Assembly: GCA_009746045.1 (NCBI GenBank)
Contig: RPFO01000516.1
Location: 1-64,000, forward strand
DNA length: 64,000 nucleotides
DNA from: Mesostigma viride
Lineage: Eukaryota; Streptophyta; Mesostigmatophyceae; Mesostigmatales; Mesostigmataceae
Direction: 5' to 3'
Below are positions 23,301 to 33,559 of this stretch, in pieces. The notes beneath the pieces were generated by a model. It did no database searches. It had not been told where the DNA came from and worked only from the letters and a program-made list of their open reading frames with translations. Position numbers and translations under genes: made by a program. Within the stretch, counting starts at the first letter, position 1, and every line of letters starts with the position of its first letter.

Positions 23301-23624
23301 CAGATTACAACGCGATACATCGCGTTCTAACCCTACAACGCGATGTATCGCGTTGTAAAAAAACACGGGTTAAGAAAGGCACCGACTTTTCAAATTGTGC
23401 ATATCTGGCTATGAAATATCATACTAGAACATCGTTTAAAACCACCGGCGTACATTTTTCGCTTGTCGCCTGGCCGATAAGGCAAATTTTTACGGAACAC
23501 ACGTCGCCATGGCCACCTCCGCACGAGGTGTGCGCATTGTGCACCACAATTTCACGGTCCGGGGGTACCGACGGTACCGGCGCGAATTTTTTGGCGCCAA
23601 AAAATTCCGATGTGTCATGTCCCC

Positions 23625-23930
23625 ACAACCAGCCATAGCCTTAGCTTAGTCCTTGTACAGCCATGCAACGTCCTGGCTATGATCAGATTACTTGCCCACG
23701 CTCCTTGTTATGCCGTGCTCACATGGGTCTTATATTGCACCCACAGACTGCCGGATCGTTAGCGTGTCCGTTTAGCTAGCGTGCCCGAATGCAGCTGTGG
23801 CATGCCTTAGGCATGAAGGAGACTGGGGATCTCTGCCCTTTCTCCTGTTGTGCACACACAGGGATTAAAAGCACTTTGGTGCTCCGTGACTCCCCAACGG
23901 GAGCACGTGTTTAATGAATTAATTAATTAA
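23625..23930 (+). mobile_element. Family B retroelement copy 1, right part with 3' hairpin and AATT tail
   Basis: The first 244 bp (23625-23868) repeat 14461-14704. Then come AGCACTTTGGTGCT, the CTCCCCAACGGGAG hairpin and an AATT-repeat tail (about 23913-23930), followed by the 12-bp target duplication. This completes the copy begun at 13887. Confidence 0.88.
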
Positions 23931-24171
23931 CTATGCAGAGAGCTCCTCTCCTCTGGTGAGAACCCATGCCCTAGCCATTGTTTAGCCATGCATGATCGAT
24001 GATCTTCCACCCTCTGTCGCCTTACACTGTAGGTGCTGGAATACATAGCACTTGGTACAGGTGCACCTTGTGCACCCCGAGCAGGAGTAGTTTACACCCT
24101 ACCTTTGCAGGAGGTCTAGCCCAGAATGTATTTAAAGCCATATGCGCCCCGGCCTTCTTAGGGATATATAT

Positions 24172-24597
24172 CAAGGAGACAACCAGCGCATGCAGGCCAG
24201 AAATCGGGAGAATCCAGACCATGGTAGCTCAAGCCTGCCGTTATCTTGTCCGCGTTTTCGAGTCGTTCAGGATGATGAATATTCTGATCAGGCACTCCGC
24301 AAAGGTGAAAACCATTTGCGTACGTTCAGTGCCGGGCCGCGGAAAACGCGGAAAAACGCGATCTGCAAATGAATCCGACCGGAATCGAACTGGGGACCTC
24401 TCGCACCAACTTTCTGATGAATATGAATGGAGATGGAAATGTGGAGCCTTGTGCGTTGAAATTATGGCTGGCTTACGTGTTATAGAGCGACTAGATGACC
24501 TAGACGGTGGGGGCGAAAATAGCTTGCTTGATCAGGGCGTGTGTTTCGAGCCTAACTGGCCGGGAGTGTCTAGTGGTGAGCACCATTGCTGCGATCT
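24172..24597 (+). mobile_element. AGGAGACAACC-family short element, longest copy, 11-bp target duplication
   Basis: GGGATATATAT flanks it at 24161-24171 and 24598-24608. Removing it rejoins the family A 3' end. It begins CAAGGAGACAACCAGCGCA and shares over 200 bp with the complement of 41231-41424. It holds the SINE at 24283-24414. Confidence 0.8.
24283..24414 (-). mobile_element. 132-bp tRNA-Pro-like SINE with 10-bp target duplication
   Basis: TGATGAATAT flanks it at 24273-24282 and 24415-24424. The related copy at 8944-9058 lacks it. On the minus strand it opens with text like the 3' half of tRNA-Pro: TTGG for the anticodon end, TGCGAGAGGTCCCC for the anticodon stem and variable loop, and AGTTCGATTCC, a good B-box. 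The A-box half is missing and the T-stem is imperfect, so it is not a working tRNA. The tRNA-unrelated body follows and ends without a clear tail. Confidence 0.75.
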
Positions 24598-24749
24598 GGG
24601 ATATATATGTTCTACATGTACTCCCAACGGAGATATGTTACAATTTGACTAATTCTTTTAATGATGGATCATGCATCCCGATCATGCGCACACGGGGCGA
24701 CATGCATGGGGCCGGAGATGGCCTAGAAGGCCTGCATGCATGACATATA

Positions 24750-25050
24750 TGGGGGGGCCCAGACCCCCCGTTTGCCTCCTACGGCAATGTGGGGCCCTAC
24801 AGGGTCATCCCCTTTGTCTTGAGGAGTTCGGGGCCGGCCATGGGCCCCAAGACGGCGGAGTTTTTCCACGAGTGCTGCCAGGGCCGCGAAGACCGCCTCG
24901 ACCTCGAGGGTCGATCAGACCGCGCCCCGTGGTCTGCCCGCACGTGGTCCTCGTATTGGCGGCAGCGCCTGCCACTCGCCCTCACTCGCCCCGCGGCACT
25001 CGCCGCACGTACCGGGCCGACTTTGTCGCGACCCAGGCGGTCTAGATCCC
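24750..25050 (+). pseudogene. Possible LINE ORF2 C-terminal fragment
   Basis: A frame with IPFVLRSSGPAMGPKTAEFF and, later, WSSYWRQRLPLALTR resembles the extreme C-terminus of some LINE ORF2 proteins (a hydrophobic PFV...G..G...A.FF block then a W...R..L.LA block). It is short, isolated and GC-rich. The assignment is a guess from pattern only. Confidence 0.3.
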
Positions 25051-25099
25051 TCCCAGGCCTGCATGGTGGGCCGGCAGCGATGTTGCTGCGTGTCGTAGT

Positions 25100-26480
25100 T
25101 TTGTGATGTAGTTAGTTGTACCTTGGCAGTGCCCTACTAGCCAGTTTGATACTACCAGTTTGACACCTCGAGTTTGATAGTAAGTGAGATAGATCTTAAT
25201 ATTTAAACACAGTCTGGGTTGGTGGAAAAACAGCCATCGTAGTTGTCATGGGTAGTGGCCTGCCACTTCAGTGGGTGCAGAGAGGTTTATCTACATTGAC
25301 GCACCCATCTCAACCATCCAGCTCATGCCACGATGCCATCTTGCACGTTGTCGATGGCAGGTACCGGACGTGACAACCAATATGACACTTGTGCAGGCTA
25401 ATGCCTTTGTCATTGCATGGCCACCAGAACGTGTGTCACAGGCCTCCACAAGAGCATATTTCTGGCCTGCGCTGGTTGTCTCCTTGATATCCTACAATAC
25501 AGCCAAAGACAGGTATCCTACAGTCCTCGATAAGGGTTATATTCCACAGTCCCACAAAGGGGATGTCGGTACCTTCGCATCTTCAATGGAGCATTTTGTA
25601 CAAGACACAAAAGGGGCTCGTCCCATAATCTTCCCTAAGCGAGACTAACCTACTCCCAGCGGGTCAAGGGTTTGCACCCGGGCTGCCAGGCAATCCAAAT
25701 AACATGGTGCTATGATGAGATAATTGCCAGACATAAGCAGATAAATACCACAGAGGGTGAATCAGCCGATCACGCGCATTAGCCCTGTTTGACCGTATAC
25801 CGGTGGCTCGTATGTCATACCCCAGGGTGATAAATACCCTTGTCCATGCAGCCAGGAGGATAAACCTCCGGATTCCCAGCACATGCCAGCCCGCGATGCT
25901 AGTAATTGCGACCTGCCCAACCATAAAATCCATAAATAAGCAACACCTAGAGGCTGGGAGCTCCCCCCCCCCCCCCCCCCCCTGCCCCCCCCGGTGTTGG
26001 CTCCCACGCCCTCAGCGACTCCGAGCATAAGGCCATGATTGACTGACCCACCGCAACTCCCAACTCGGACAGCTTGTTGCGGGCAGGCAACTTCAAACGG
26101 CGCAACAGCTAGTAACCAACATCCAATCGCTGAGCAGCCAATGACGGGCGCCCTCTGATTGGCTGCCCACAAATCATGGGCCGACTAGGGCCGAATGATC
26201 AATAATACATCCCCATATTCCTGACCTGGCCGGGACCGATCCCGTGTCCGGGGATTATCTCCTGCCCGAAGAGGGTAGCCAGGTCTCGGCGTCCCCTGTT
26301 CAAAAAAAAAGAAAGTCAGGCAGGCAGCTCGCTTACTAGGCAGGCAGCTCGCTAGGGGAGGAGCACCCATTTCGCCAGCCTATGCGAGGGCGAGCCCCTG
26401 AAGTAGGAGACGGAATTAGCCAGGGGGAATTTCCCTTGCCCTAACATGCAGGTGGCACCAAGCGTGACCAAGGATTACCC
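25100..26480. other. Intergenic with repeat fragments and a poly-C run
   Basis: 25462-25492 is a minus-strand fragment of the AGGAGACAACC short element. A C-rich run of over 25 bases lies near 25961-25991. A frame from 25271 (about 125 codons) matches nothing known. No host gene was recognised. Confidence 0.45.
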
Positions 26481-26491
26481 AACCGTAGGAG

Positions 26492-26720
26492 ATTGCCCAC
26501 AGCTGGACAAGAGCTGGCCCTCAGCTGGACACGAGCTTTGCCCATGGCTGGACAAGAGCTGGCCCTCAGCTGGACACGAGCTTTGCCCATGGCTGGACAA
26601 GAGCTGGCCCTCAGCTGGACACGAGCTTTGCCTACGGCTGGACAAGAGCTGGCCCTCAGCTGGACACGAGCTTTGGCCACGGCTGGACAAGAGCTGGCCC
26701 AACGTCTCACCAAGTGCAAA
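26492..26720. repeat. 45-bp minisatellite, five copies
   Basis: GACAAGAGCTGG starts at 26506, 26551, 26596, 26641 and 26686. The period is a multiple of three, so frames on both strands stay open as 15-residue repeats (AGQELALSWTRALPM). No independent evidence of coding was seen. Confidence 0.93.
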
Positions 26721-26983
26721 TGGAAGTCTCTCTCGCTGGTGCCAACCCCCTCGCTGGAAGCCAACCCGTTTAGTAGGGCCGCTCCTGCGAACACTCTCGC
26801 TAGGGCCACCCCTGAACCGCCCGCACCATCCAAAGCTCCCCCCCAGCATGCCCCGAGCTTGATCAAAGCGCAGAGCATGCCCGAAGCGCACATGCAAGCT
26901 TCGCGGCTCAGCATGCGAGCAAGCTCCTCTAGCTAAAGCCACGTTGCGCCTCTCGCTAGGGCCATTCCTTGCGAACGCGCTGG

Positions 26984-28517
26984 TTAGGGCCGCTCCTGAA
27001 TCGCCCGCATGCGCGCACTCTTCCGTGCCAGCTCGGGCGAGAGATGGAACACGGGTACCTGCTGCGGCATGTGCTGCAGCGCTGCCAGCTCCTCCAGGTG
27101 GGCTCGCCGCCATGCGCGCACCCTCTCCTTGCGATCCGTGGCGAGTGCCGCGTCGTGGGCTGCCTCCCGCGCACGCTGGTGGTGGTGCGCCGCCATCGAC
27201 GCAGGGTCCCTGCCTCCACTCATGTTCCTGCGGTGTGCCGCCACCACCGCTACTGCCCCGGCGGTCGCCGCCGCCACATCGCTTCTGTCGTTCCCCAGCC
27301 CCAGCGCCTTCATGCGTTGCTCCACGCAGTTGGAATGGCACGAGGTTCCCCGCTCGAATTGCCGTGGGGTCAACCGAGGGGGGAAGTCTGGCTCCTCGTC
27401 CGAGGCCCCGAGCGAGCGCCCCGGTTGCCGGGAGGTCTGGGACGGGTACAGGACATGGGTCGGTTGCAGGGAGTGGGACCGGTAGCCGGGGTCCCTGCGG
27501 GGGCTCCGGTCAGCCAGTTTGCGGGGGTGGGCGGGGGGGGAGCGCTTTGCGCCCCCCCGGGCGGAGCTCTTTGCGGCTGCGCTGTTGGCCTTGTGGACGG
27601 CGAGCCCGCCCACGAGGCGGCGCTGTCGGCGTGCCAGCCACTTGCGGAAGTGCCGCTGGATGACCACGGCCGCCTTGATGATCTTGCGGTTGTGCTTGAA
27701 GCGCGCGACGGAGCTGTCGAGCAGGCGCGCGTGGAACTCGCGGTCCTGCTGGCGCCGCAACGCCTCGCGCTGGATTGCCCGCGCCGCCAGCTGCTCGTGT
27801 TGCGCGTTCCAGGCTGCGTACACGGGGGAGGAGCGCCACTCCTTGAGGAGGTCAGCCGCCGAGGGGCGCGAGGGGGGGGGGGGGGTTGGTTGGTGAGCTG
27901 GCGATCTCACGAGAGGTCAAGTAACCGGGCGAGCCCGGGTGCACGTGCCGGTGGTACCGCGGGGTGTAGAAATGCTGCCCGTTGCTGAGGATGTGGAGGT
28001 TGTGGCCGGGAATGGAGGGGGGCGAGGGGGACCTGCGCGGCGCCCGGTCGGTTTGAGACCCGGATTGGCCTGTCCCGCCGTAGATGTCGAGTGCTGGTGT
28101 CGTGCTGGGCCTCCTGGAGTCGCCGACGCTGTAGGCGGAGGGGTAATACGCAGCATTGCCGCTGCTCTCTGCAAGCGACCCTCGGTGGAAGCCAGGATGT
28201 TGCCCATGTGGCATGCACGGCGGATGCGGCTCGGCAAGTTGCGTGGATTGGTGGAGAGGGCTGCAACCGTCTGCCTTACCAAGGGAACGGCTGGAATTCG
28301 AAAAGCCATTCTCCGTCTCCGGATTTCCCTCAAACGCTCGTGCTGCTCTCTTCGGGCGCGGGGAAAGGAAGGGCCGAACGCCATGTTGCGGATTTTCCCA
28401 AGGGCGCGGGCTGCCCTTCATGTCATGTTTAAAACTCCAGAGACTGGCATCTCGTTGGCATCCACCAGCCTCTGAACCGCGCTCCGAATCGTAGTTGTGT
28501 GATGAAAAGTTTGTCAT
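26984..28517 (-). CDS. IQ-motif, proline-rich protein (candidate host gene)
   Basis: Two minus-strand frames make about 510 codons: 28517 to about 27872 (Ser/Pro-rich, low complexity), then about 27910 to 26984. They join across a 14-G run (27872-27885, plus strand) that encodes prolines, where a length change would explain the frame switch. The second half has IKAAVVIQRHFRKWLARRQ, a good IQ calmodulin-binding motif in a basic helix, then RLTPRQFERGTSCHSNCVE and an Arg/Ala-rich C-terminus with coiled-coil potential. The high GC and codon pattern differ from the surrounding transposons. It could be a cytoskeletal or ciliary calmodulin-binding protein, but I do not recognise the family. Unseen introns are possible. 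Confidence 0.5.
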
Positions 28518-29268
28518 TCATTCGTTTGCTGATTCCCAGGGGTGTACAGGAAAGAAACAAACTCCCGTTTAGATGCCAAGACAAAAAAGTGCCATTGATC
28601 CGCCGCTCAATCGATGACTGAAACGATCCTGATTGTTGTCCATCGCGAATTGCCCTGGATATCGTCACACTATTATAGATCGAGCAGCTCAATAAAATTT
28701 TGCGCATTTACGGATTATTGCCGCTCAATGTACAGCCCGCTTGGCAAATTTGGCATTTGCCCCTGATTTGCCCAGGTTTGGCCCGAGCCGTAAGTACACG
28801 TGCGCCCACGTTTTCGTATCCGTTCCAATACACCGCTTCGCTACTTACGCAATCACCTATTTGTCCTGTCGGACAACCAGCGCAGGAATAAACTCAACTC
28901 AACTCAAGTAATACCTATAATGGGATCAGAGGGGGTTCCTGCGGCTTCCCTCGGTTCATGCCTCATGCTGCGCAAAATCAGAATCATTCTCTGAGTTGAG
29001 TCACTTGCTGGTGCTTGATGAGTGACATGACTCAATGACACGTGATGTGATCGGTGGCAATCAGTCAGTCAGTCAGTTTGTCAGTGACCATGTGATCATG
29101 ACATGTTGTTATTGTTGGGTTAACAACAACAGGCCAGTAATCGGTAAAAGTAGTAGCGACAAATAAGAGGTATTTACTTAGCTACGGAAGAATCTTTCCA
29201 GAGGCGAGCTGTGACGTCATGCCTGTTCTATGCTCTATCCCTGTTCCTCGCACATGTTGCTCGAACTT
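28518..29268. other. Intergenic, no recognisable gene
   Basis: Upstream side of the IQ gene. Short CAGT and CAACT simple repeats lie near 29060 and 28895. No element ends were recognised. Confidence 0.45.
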
Positions 29269-29368
29269 GGCAAGGAGCCAACTTTTTCCAGGTAAATAGG
29301 TGTACGTTTATTCCAAATATAGCCAGTAGGTAATCCCTGCTAAGCCTAGGGTATCAAGATGTCAGTGG

Positions 29369-30763
29369 CTAAAACGGAGCCTTACTAGACCACGGAAGCC
29401 ACTGGACTTCTAATGGGTTGTCATTGGGCATGTGGGTAAAGATCCTGTTTTTGCCCATGAGGTCATGAAAGATCTCAAGTGGGCTGGGCTTATCCTGGTC
29501 CGCGCCAGGGTCCCAGATTTTGTTGTGTTCATTTGCAACCATCCAGTAGCGTCGCATGCCGGAGTTCCATAGGTAAATGAAGCGTGAGAGAACCCCAGCT
29601 TTGTCGAAAACTGTGCGCCTATTGAACACCACATCGTTTCGCACCGTCCAGATTGTATATAACATGCATGTGCGGAGCCAGATCCACGCTTGTTGTGAAA
29701 AGGTGAGCTCAAGGCCAGGGGTGCCAGTGATGCCAAAGATAATTGAGGGGGTAGACACCGGTATGATAGGCTCAGACGTCCAGGCTGCCCATAAACCAAT
29801 CAACCGGCAGGTCCAAACTCCCTGGAGGTTACACCATAAAAATCGGTGTTCCACAGTTTCAGTGGGGTTGGTACATAAACATGTAGCAGGGTGTTGAAAT
29901 CGCCGGTGGAGGATCTCCCCGACCCCGATGGACCGGTGCATCAAGAGGTGTTGTACGTCGGTCGCGCGGCGATCAATCAACGGGTGGTCAGCGGCGAGGG
30001 TGATGTTGCGGACCCAGGTGTGGCCAGGCCACTCAGTAGCGCCCCAGCGTGTCCGTCCAGGGTGGAATTGATGGTTTTTATGCAAGAGCATTGTGTAGCC
30101 CCACTCTGCCGTGTACTCGTAAAGGCCTTTTACAGTTCTGCTGTCACCCTGATTTAGCACCCAGCCAAATTCCACTGGATCCAATGACAACATGTCCAGG
30201 CGGGTTGATCCCACATGTAGCCAAATAATAGCAGCGTCTGGAAGGTTGGGGTTGGGTTGGTATACACATGATTGTTCAAGGGACCAAGGTACAACCCGAA
30301 TCCGGTGGCATAGCTGGGTGGGGAGGAACACCACTGCAGTTGTAAGTTGAGCCAGACAGCCATTGTGGCCGCTCAGCGGCGCCAGTAGTTGAACGTGCAG
30401 GGTTCCAAGGGGGAGTTCTGCGATCACCTTCCCCGAGCATGTTGCGGTCGTGCTGTATGGACAAAAGCAGCACCATTCACCAGCTTTATAGGGGGCACGG
30501 GGAGAAGTCATGAGTGTGTGCCAGCGGCCCGGGGGTATGGCTTGTACTAGCGCGGCCCAGGCAGCCGGCATAAGTAGGCATATTGGGGACCCAAGCAGCC
30601 AGTTCGTTATATGTTAAGAGGCGGTAGCAGTCACCGTGGAGAATATACAGGTGGAGAATAGTTGTTACAGGGTGGGGGGATGTTATGAAGCCTTCATAGG
30701 GGTTAGGGCCACTTAAGCATCCAAAGGGGCGATTAAGGGGGTTGAGGTATATATCATTAAAGA
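29369..30763 (-). pseudogene. LINE ORF2 C-terminal part (downstream of insertion)
   Basis: About 400 codons align with 5877-7100. They contain the zinc-knuckle pattern C-x-C...ETVEHRFLWC and end WLPWSSKAPF, matching the end of the other LINE. Just beyond a frameshift near 30570 the frame TLFFNDIYLNP joins the insertion point. If the 1.77-kb insert and one ATAG are removed, it continues in frame from VARQPL at 32547. Confidence 0.85.
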
Positions 30764-30767
30764 ATAG

Positions 30768-32542
30768 TGTCCATCTTCCCAGTAAAAGTCCTAAATTTAG
30801 GACCAAGTGGAATTAAAAATATATATATGCAAACATTAAAATTTGACCCTGGCATTCGTGCCCATGACAGATAACACACTTTTTTAGTTTCTATCAAAAA
30901 CCTGGGGTCAAATAATTACATTTAGTGCATGAATGGGCCCTGCCACCTGCCAGACCTCAAAGCGCGAATTTGGCCAAAATGTGGGTTTTAGGACCATTAG
31001 GACCAATTATTGTCAACGCATGACCATGCTATCCACACGGTCCCTTGAGCATCTTACAAGCGCTAGGGGACCCTACGAGGCCTTGGGATGGCGGGGCAGC
31101 GTATAACAAGGCCATACCCTGCTGTGGCTGCCTCTATATATACGCGTGATTAACGGTGTCACAGATGGTGCAGGTAATGCAATATAGGGTTGCATGGTTG
31201 CTGAGGTTGCCCGGCTTGAACATGGCCCACCCCTTGCGGTAAACTTTCTCTAAGCATATGCCAAACCTTCTTTGACATCACGGACATGCTGGCCACCACC
31301 CAGCGATGAAAAAACATTGCATTTGCATTGCAACTAACACATGAATGCAGCCAAATCAAGTTACAAAACAACGTTGTGCTAACATGCAACGCTTTGTGAG
31401 CGAATTCAGGGTGCATGTAACACGTAAACCATACTGTACATACTGTCTGAGAACACCCTGAACGACTGCAGGCCATAGGACCATGGTTTATAACTAACAC
31501 ATGAGTAAAACTGCTCTTACGCATGTGTGTTTTAGCTGCAGCGGACGACGAAGATAGAGACGTAAAAAATTGTATGACGTAAACCAACTATGTGTGACAG
31601 TTATGTGCACAGAGAGCGTCCCCTCTTTTTAGGCATAGCTGGCTGACTCAAAACACCACGACAGCGTTGCCAGTTACACTCATGATCTAGGACAACCCGG
31701 CACTTACCTGCTACTTACGTCGCCTCATTCCAGATGGTTGCAAAAAAGTCGCTGAAATCCGCAGCGAGGTCAGCTTTCCGAGAGCTGAGCGCACCAAAGC
31801 TGGCCAACCGGTTCGACAATGATATAAACCACGCTTGTGCTGCGTTCTAGGTCCAAGAAATACCGAAAGTGAAGACCTATAAGGTGCGCTCGCTGCCCAG
31901 CCTGAACGTCCCTAAAACATGGTCGACAATGGAAATCGGGCAAGAATATCACGGCCCAGGCGCTCCCATGTCAAATACTCCGTTTCTAAACTCCAGACTA
32001 TAATAAAAATCGTCCACAAAAATTTCCTGGCTTGATTCGCACCACCATTGCTAATACACTAACATGTTTGTGCCAAAATCTACCCTCCGCGAGCAGGCGA
32101 TCTGCGACCCATTTGTGTTGTGCCGCTGTGATACAGCGCTACACATAAAAACTTGCGCAGAAAATATTCACAGCCTTTAAGCATAACTAACAACCTTTCG
32201 TTTTTGCTACTGGGCGCCCGAAATGATAAACGCACGTGAAAACGCCGGCCACGATTGTCAGGTCGCCATATCCACCTCACTTCATTCCCGCACCCACTTT
32301 TTCGCTCCAAAATCGGTTATATTTTTGGTCGAGGTACCTACTTTCCCGCCATTATACCTGGTACCCGGGTACGGAATCCGGGTACCATGTGCCGGTACCA
32401 CGGGTCGGGTACATCATGCCGGGTACGGTCCACATGGGGTACGGTCCATATAGTGACCCCCCCCCCCCGGTACCTCGGTTATAGTGACCACTAGGACGAT
32501 TTAGGACAAAGTCCTAAATTTAGGACCGTGGGATGATTAACA
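30768..32542 (-). mobile_element. 1.77-kb TG...CA element, copy 1, with ATAG target duplication
   Basis: ATAG flanks it (30764-30767, 32543-32546), and excision restores the LINE frame. Ends are TGTCCATCTTCCCA and TGATTAACA, an imperfect inverted repeat. The palindrome GTCCTAAATTTAGGAC sits a few bases inside each end. It is nearly identical to 42110-43882 but inverted relative to it. The interior holds a GGTACC-rich stretch (32350-32480) and a 142-codon frame (31159-31587) also present in copy 2. Two readings are open: a non-autonomous DNA transposon with subterminal repeats, or a solo LTR (TG...CA, short duplication, a TATATATA box at the matching place in copy 2). Confidence 0.87.
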
Positions 32543-32546
32543 ATAG

Positions 32547-33559
32547 GGGTTGGCGTGCAACTTCCTCACGTAGTGTGGGGAATAATAGGCGGTCGGGTTT
32601 AAGTGCCATAAAGCCTTGCCATATACGAGCCCAGTACCAAGGAAGACCTCTGGTGAGCTTCGGGGAGGGGAGGCGAGCAGTAAGCAGTGCGGCTCCAGAG
32701 TGCCAGGAAATACCATTGGAGTGATGAGTAAGACGTGAGAGGGTTACACGTGCCAGAAGACATCCAGGGTGGGTGTTGACACCAATGTGGGCAGAGATAA
32801 CTTGTTTGGCATACACAGACCATAAACGCCATTGCATATTGTGTAAGCCTAGTCCTCCAAGAGGCCACGGCATAAAAGACATTGACTCTCTGATCCATCC
32901 GTGTACCTGGCGGCTGAGATCGCTCGATTTTTTCCAAACAAAGTTATGCCCCAGTCGTTGAATAAGAGACACGGTGTGTTCATCCGGTGGGTGGGCCTGA
33001 CCGAAGTACAGCAGCTTGGAGAACAGCAGCTGGTTCGTAACGAGGACCTTGCCCCGGAGGCTGAGGCGGTGTACGCCAGCCCAGCGGTTGGCCACCTGTT
33101 GTACACCAGTAAGTTTGCCCAGTTGTTGTGATTCGTCGTATAAAAAGGTTTTGACTTCCAATAACCTCCCTTCGGCTGTCCGACCGATAGGGCAGTTATG
33201 CAAAAGGTGGTATCCTCCTGGCGGGACCCATGTCACCGCCAGGTTAGTAGGTTGGAGAGTCGGGTTGGTTGTTCTGCCAATATGCAAGCCCGTGGACTTT
33301 TGCACGTTGCAGCGTTGTTGGGAGGCGGTACAGTATGTAGATATGTTCTCAAGCACAGCATCAACATCACGCAGGGAGGTGCAAATGTTAGTAGTGTCAT
33401 CGGCGTAAGCAGTTTGAAACAGACCACGTGTGTGGTGAGGGAGGGGGTAGCCTTGAATACGGCTGTCCTGTTGATGAAGAAAGAAGAGGCCAGCGTGAGC
33501 GAGCAGAAAGAGAAGGGGAGAGAGACAGTCGCCTTGTGGGAGAGAGCGTGTGCTATGGC
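32547..33559 (-). pseudogene. LINE ORF2, RT palm and following region
   Basis: AYADDTT (about 33389-33409) is the catalytic palm motif. Then follow the thumb/connector region and GGLGLHNMQWRLWS, ending at VARQPL where the 1.77-kb element cuts in. Around 33500-33560 two frames alternate (QGDCLSP in one, SPLLFLLAHAGLF in the next), so at least one indel and a stop separate it from the RT start. Confidence 0.85.

Larger units (their letters stand above)
16354..23369 (-). mobile_element. 7.0-kb TTAA-flanked DNA transposon with two protein-coding regions
   Basis: TTAA stands at 16350-16353 and 23370-23373. Inside, both ends start CCCGTGTTTTTTTA in inverted orientation, followed by a palindromic ACGCGATATATCGCGT block (duplicated at the right end, 23310-23357). 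On the minus strand it carries a zinc-ribbon protein and a transposase-like protein. Internal parts recur in the deleted copy at 38664-42105 and, with divergence, at 49568-52225. It looks like the autonomous partner of the TTAA elements here. The ends recall piggyBac or Kolobok, but the protein does not show the piggyBac pattern I know. Confidence 0.82.
14705..23624. mobile_element. 8.9-kb inverted-repeat element flanked by the 244-bp duplication
   Basis: The ends are 15-bp inverted repeats, GGGGACATGACACAT at 14705 and its complement ending at 23624. Outside lie the two 244-bp copies. Without the nested TTAA transposon (16354-23369 plus one TTAA) the element is about 1.9 kb. That residue (14705-16353, 23374-23624) is A/T-rich and encodes nothing I recognise, so it is non-autonomous. 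A 24-bp palindrome (23584-23607) lies by the right end. Superfamily unknown. Confidence 0.78.
23943..24660 (+). mobile_element. Family A 3' end (right part of the outermost nested layer)
   Basis: It continues the A copy from 13541-13886. Text such as CAGAATGTATTTAAAGCC, CATATGCGCCCC and, after an insertion, TACTCCCAACGGAG (about 24627) matches the A 3' ends at 49250-49337 and, in complement, at 39116-39420. The tail is weak (TTTGACTAATTC). Confidence 0.75.

Noticed and set aside
24370-24414. Functional tRNA-Pro gene
   Set aside because: The 5' half is missing, the T-stem has mismatches, and the segment lies inside a target-duplicated insertion.
25271-25648. 125-codon plus-strand frame
   Set aside because: It crosses a minus-strand short-element fragment and shows no motif, so coding is not supported.
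26969-27988. Plus-strand frame of 339 codons opposite the IQ gene
   Set aside because: GC-rich shadow. The minus strand carries the recognisable IQ motif and a more natural composition.
32223-32494. Three overlapping small frames at 32223-32494, repeated at 42148-42428
   Set aside because: They arise from the GGTACC-rich segment in three frames. Conservation only reflects the recent duplication of the element.
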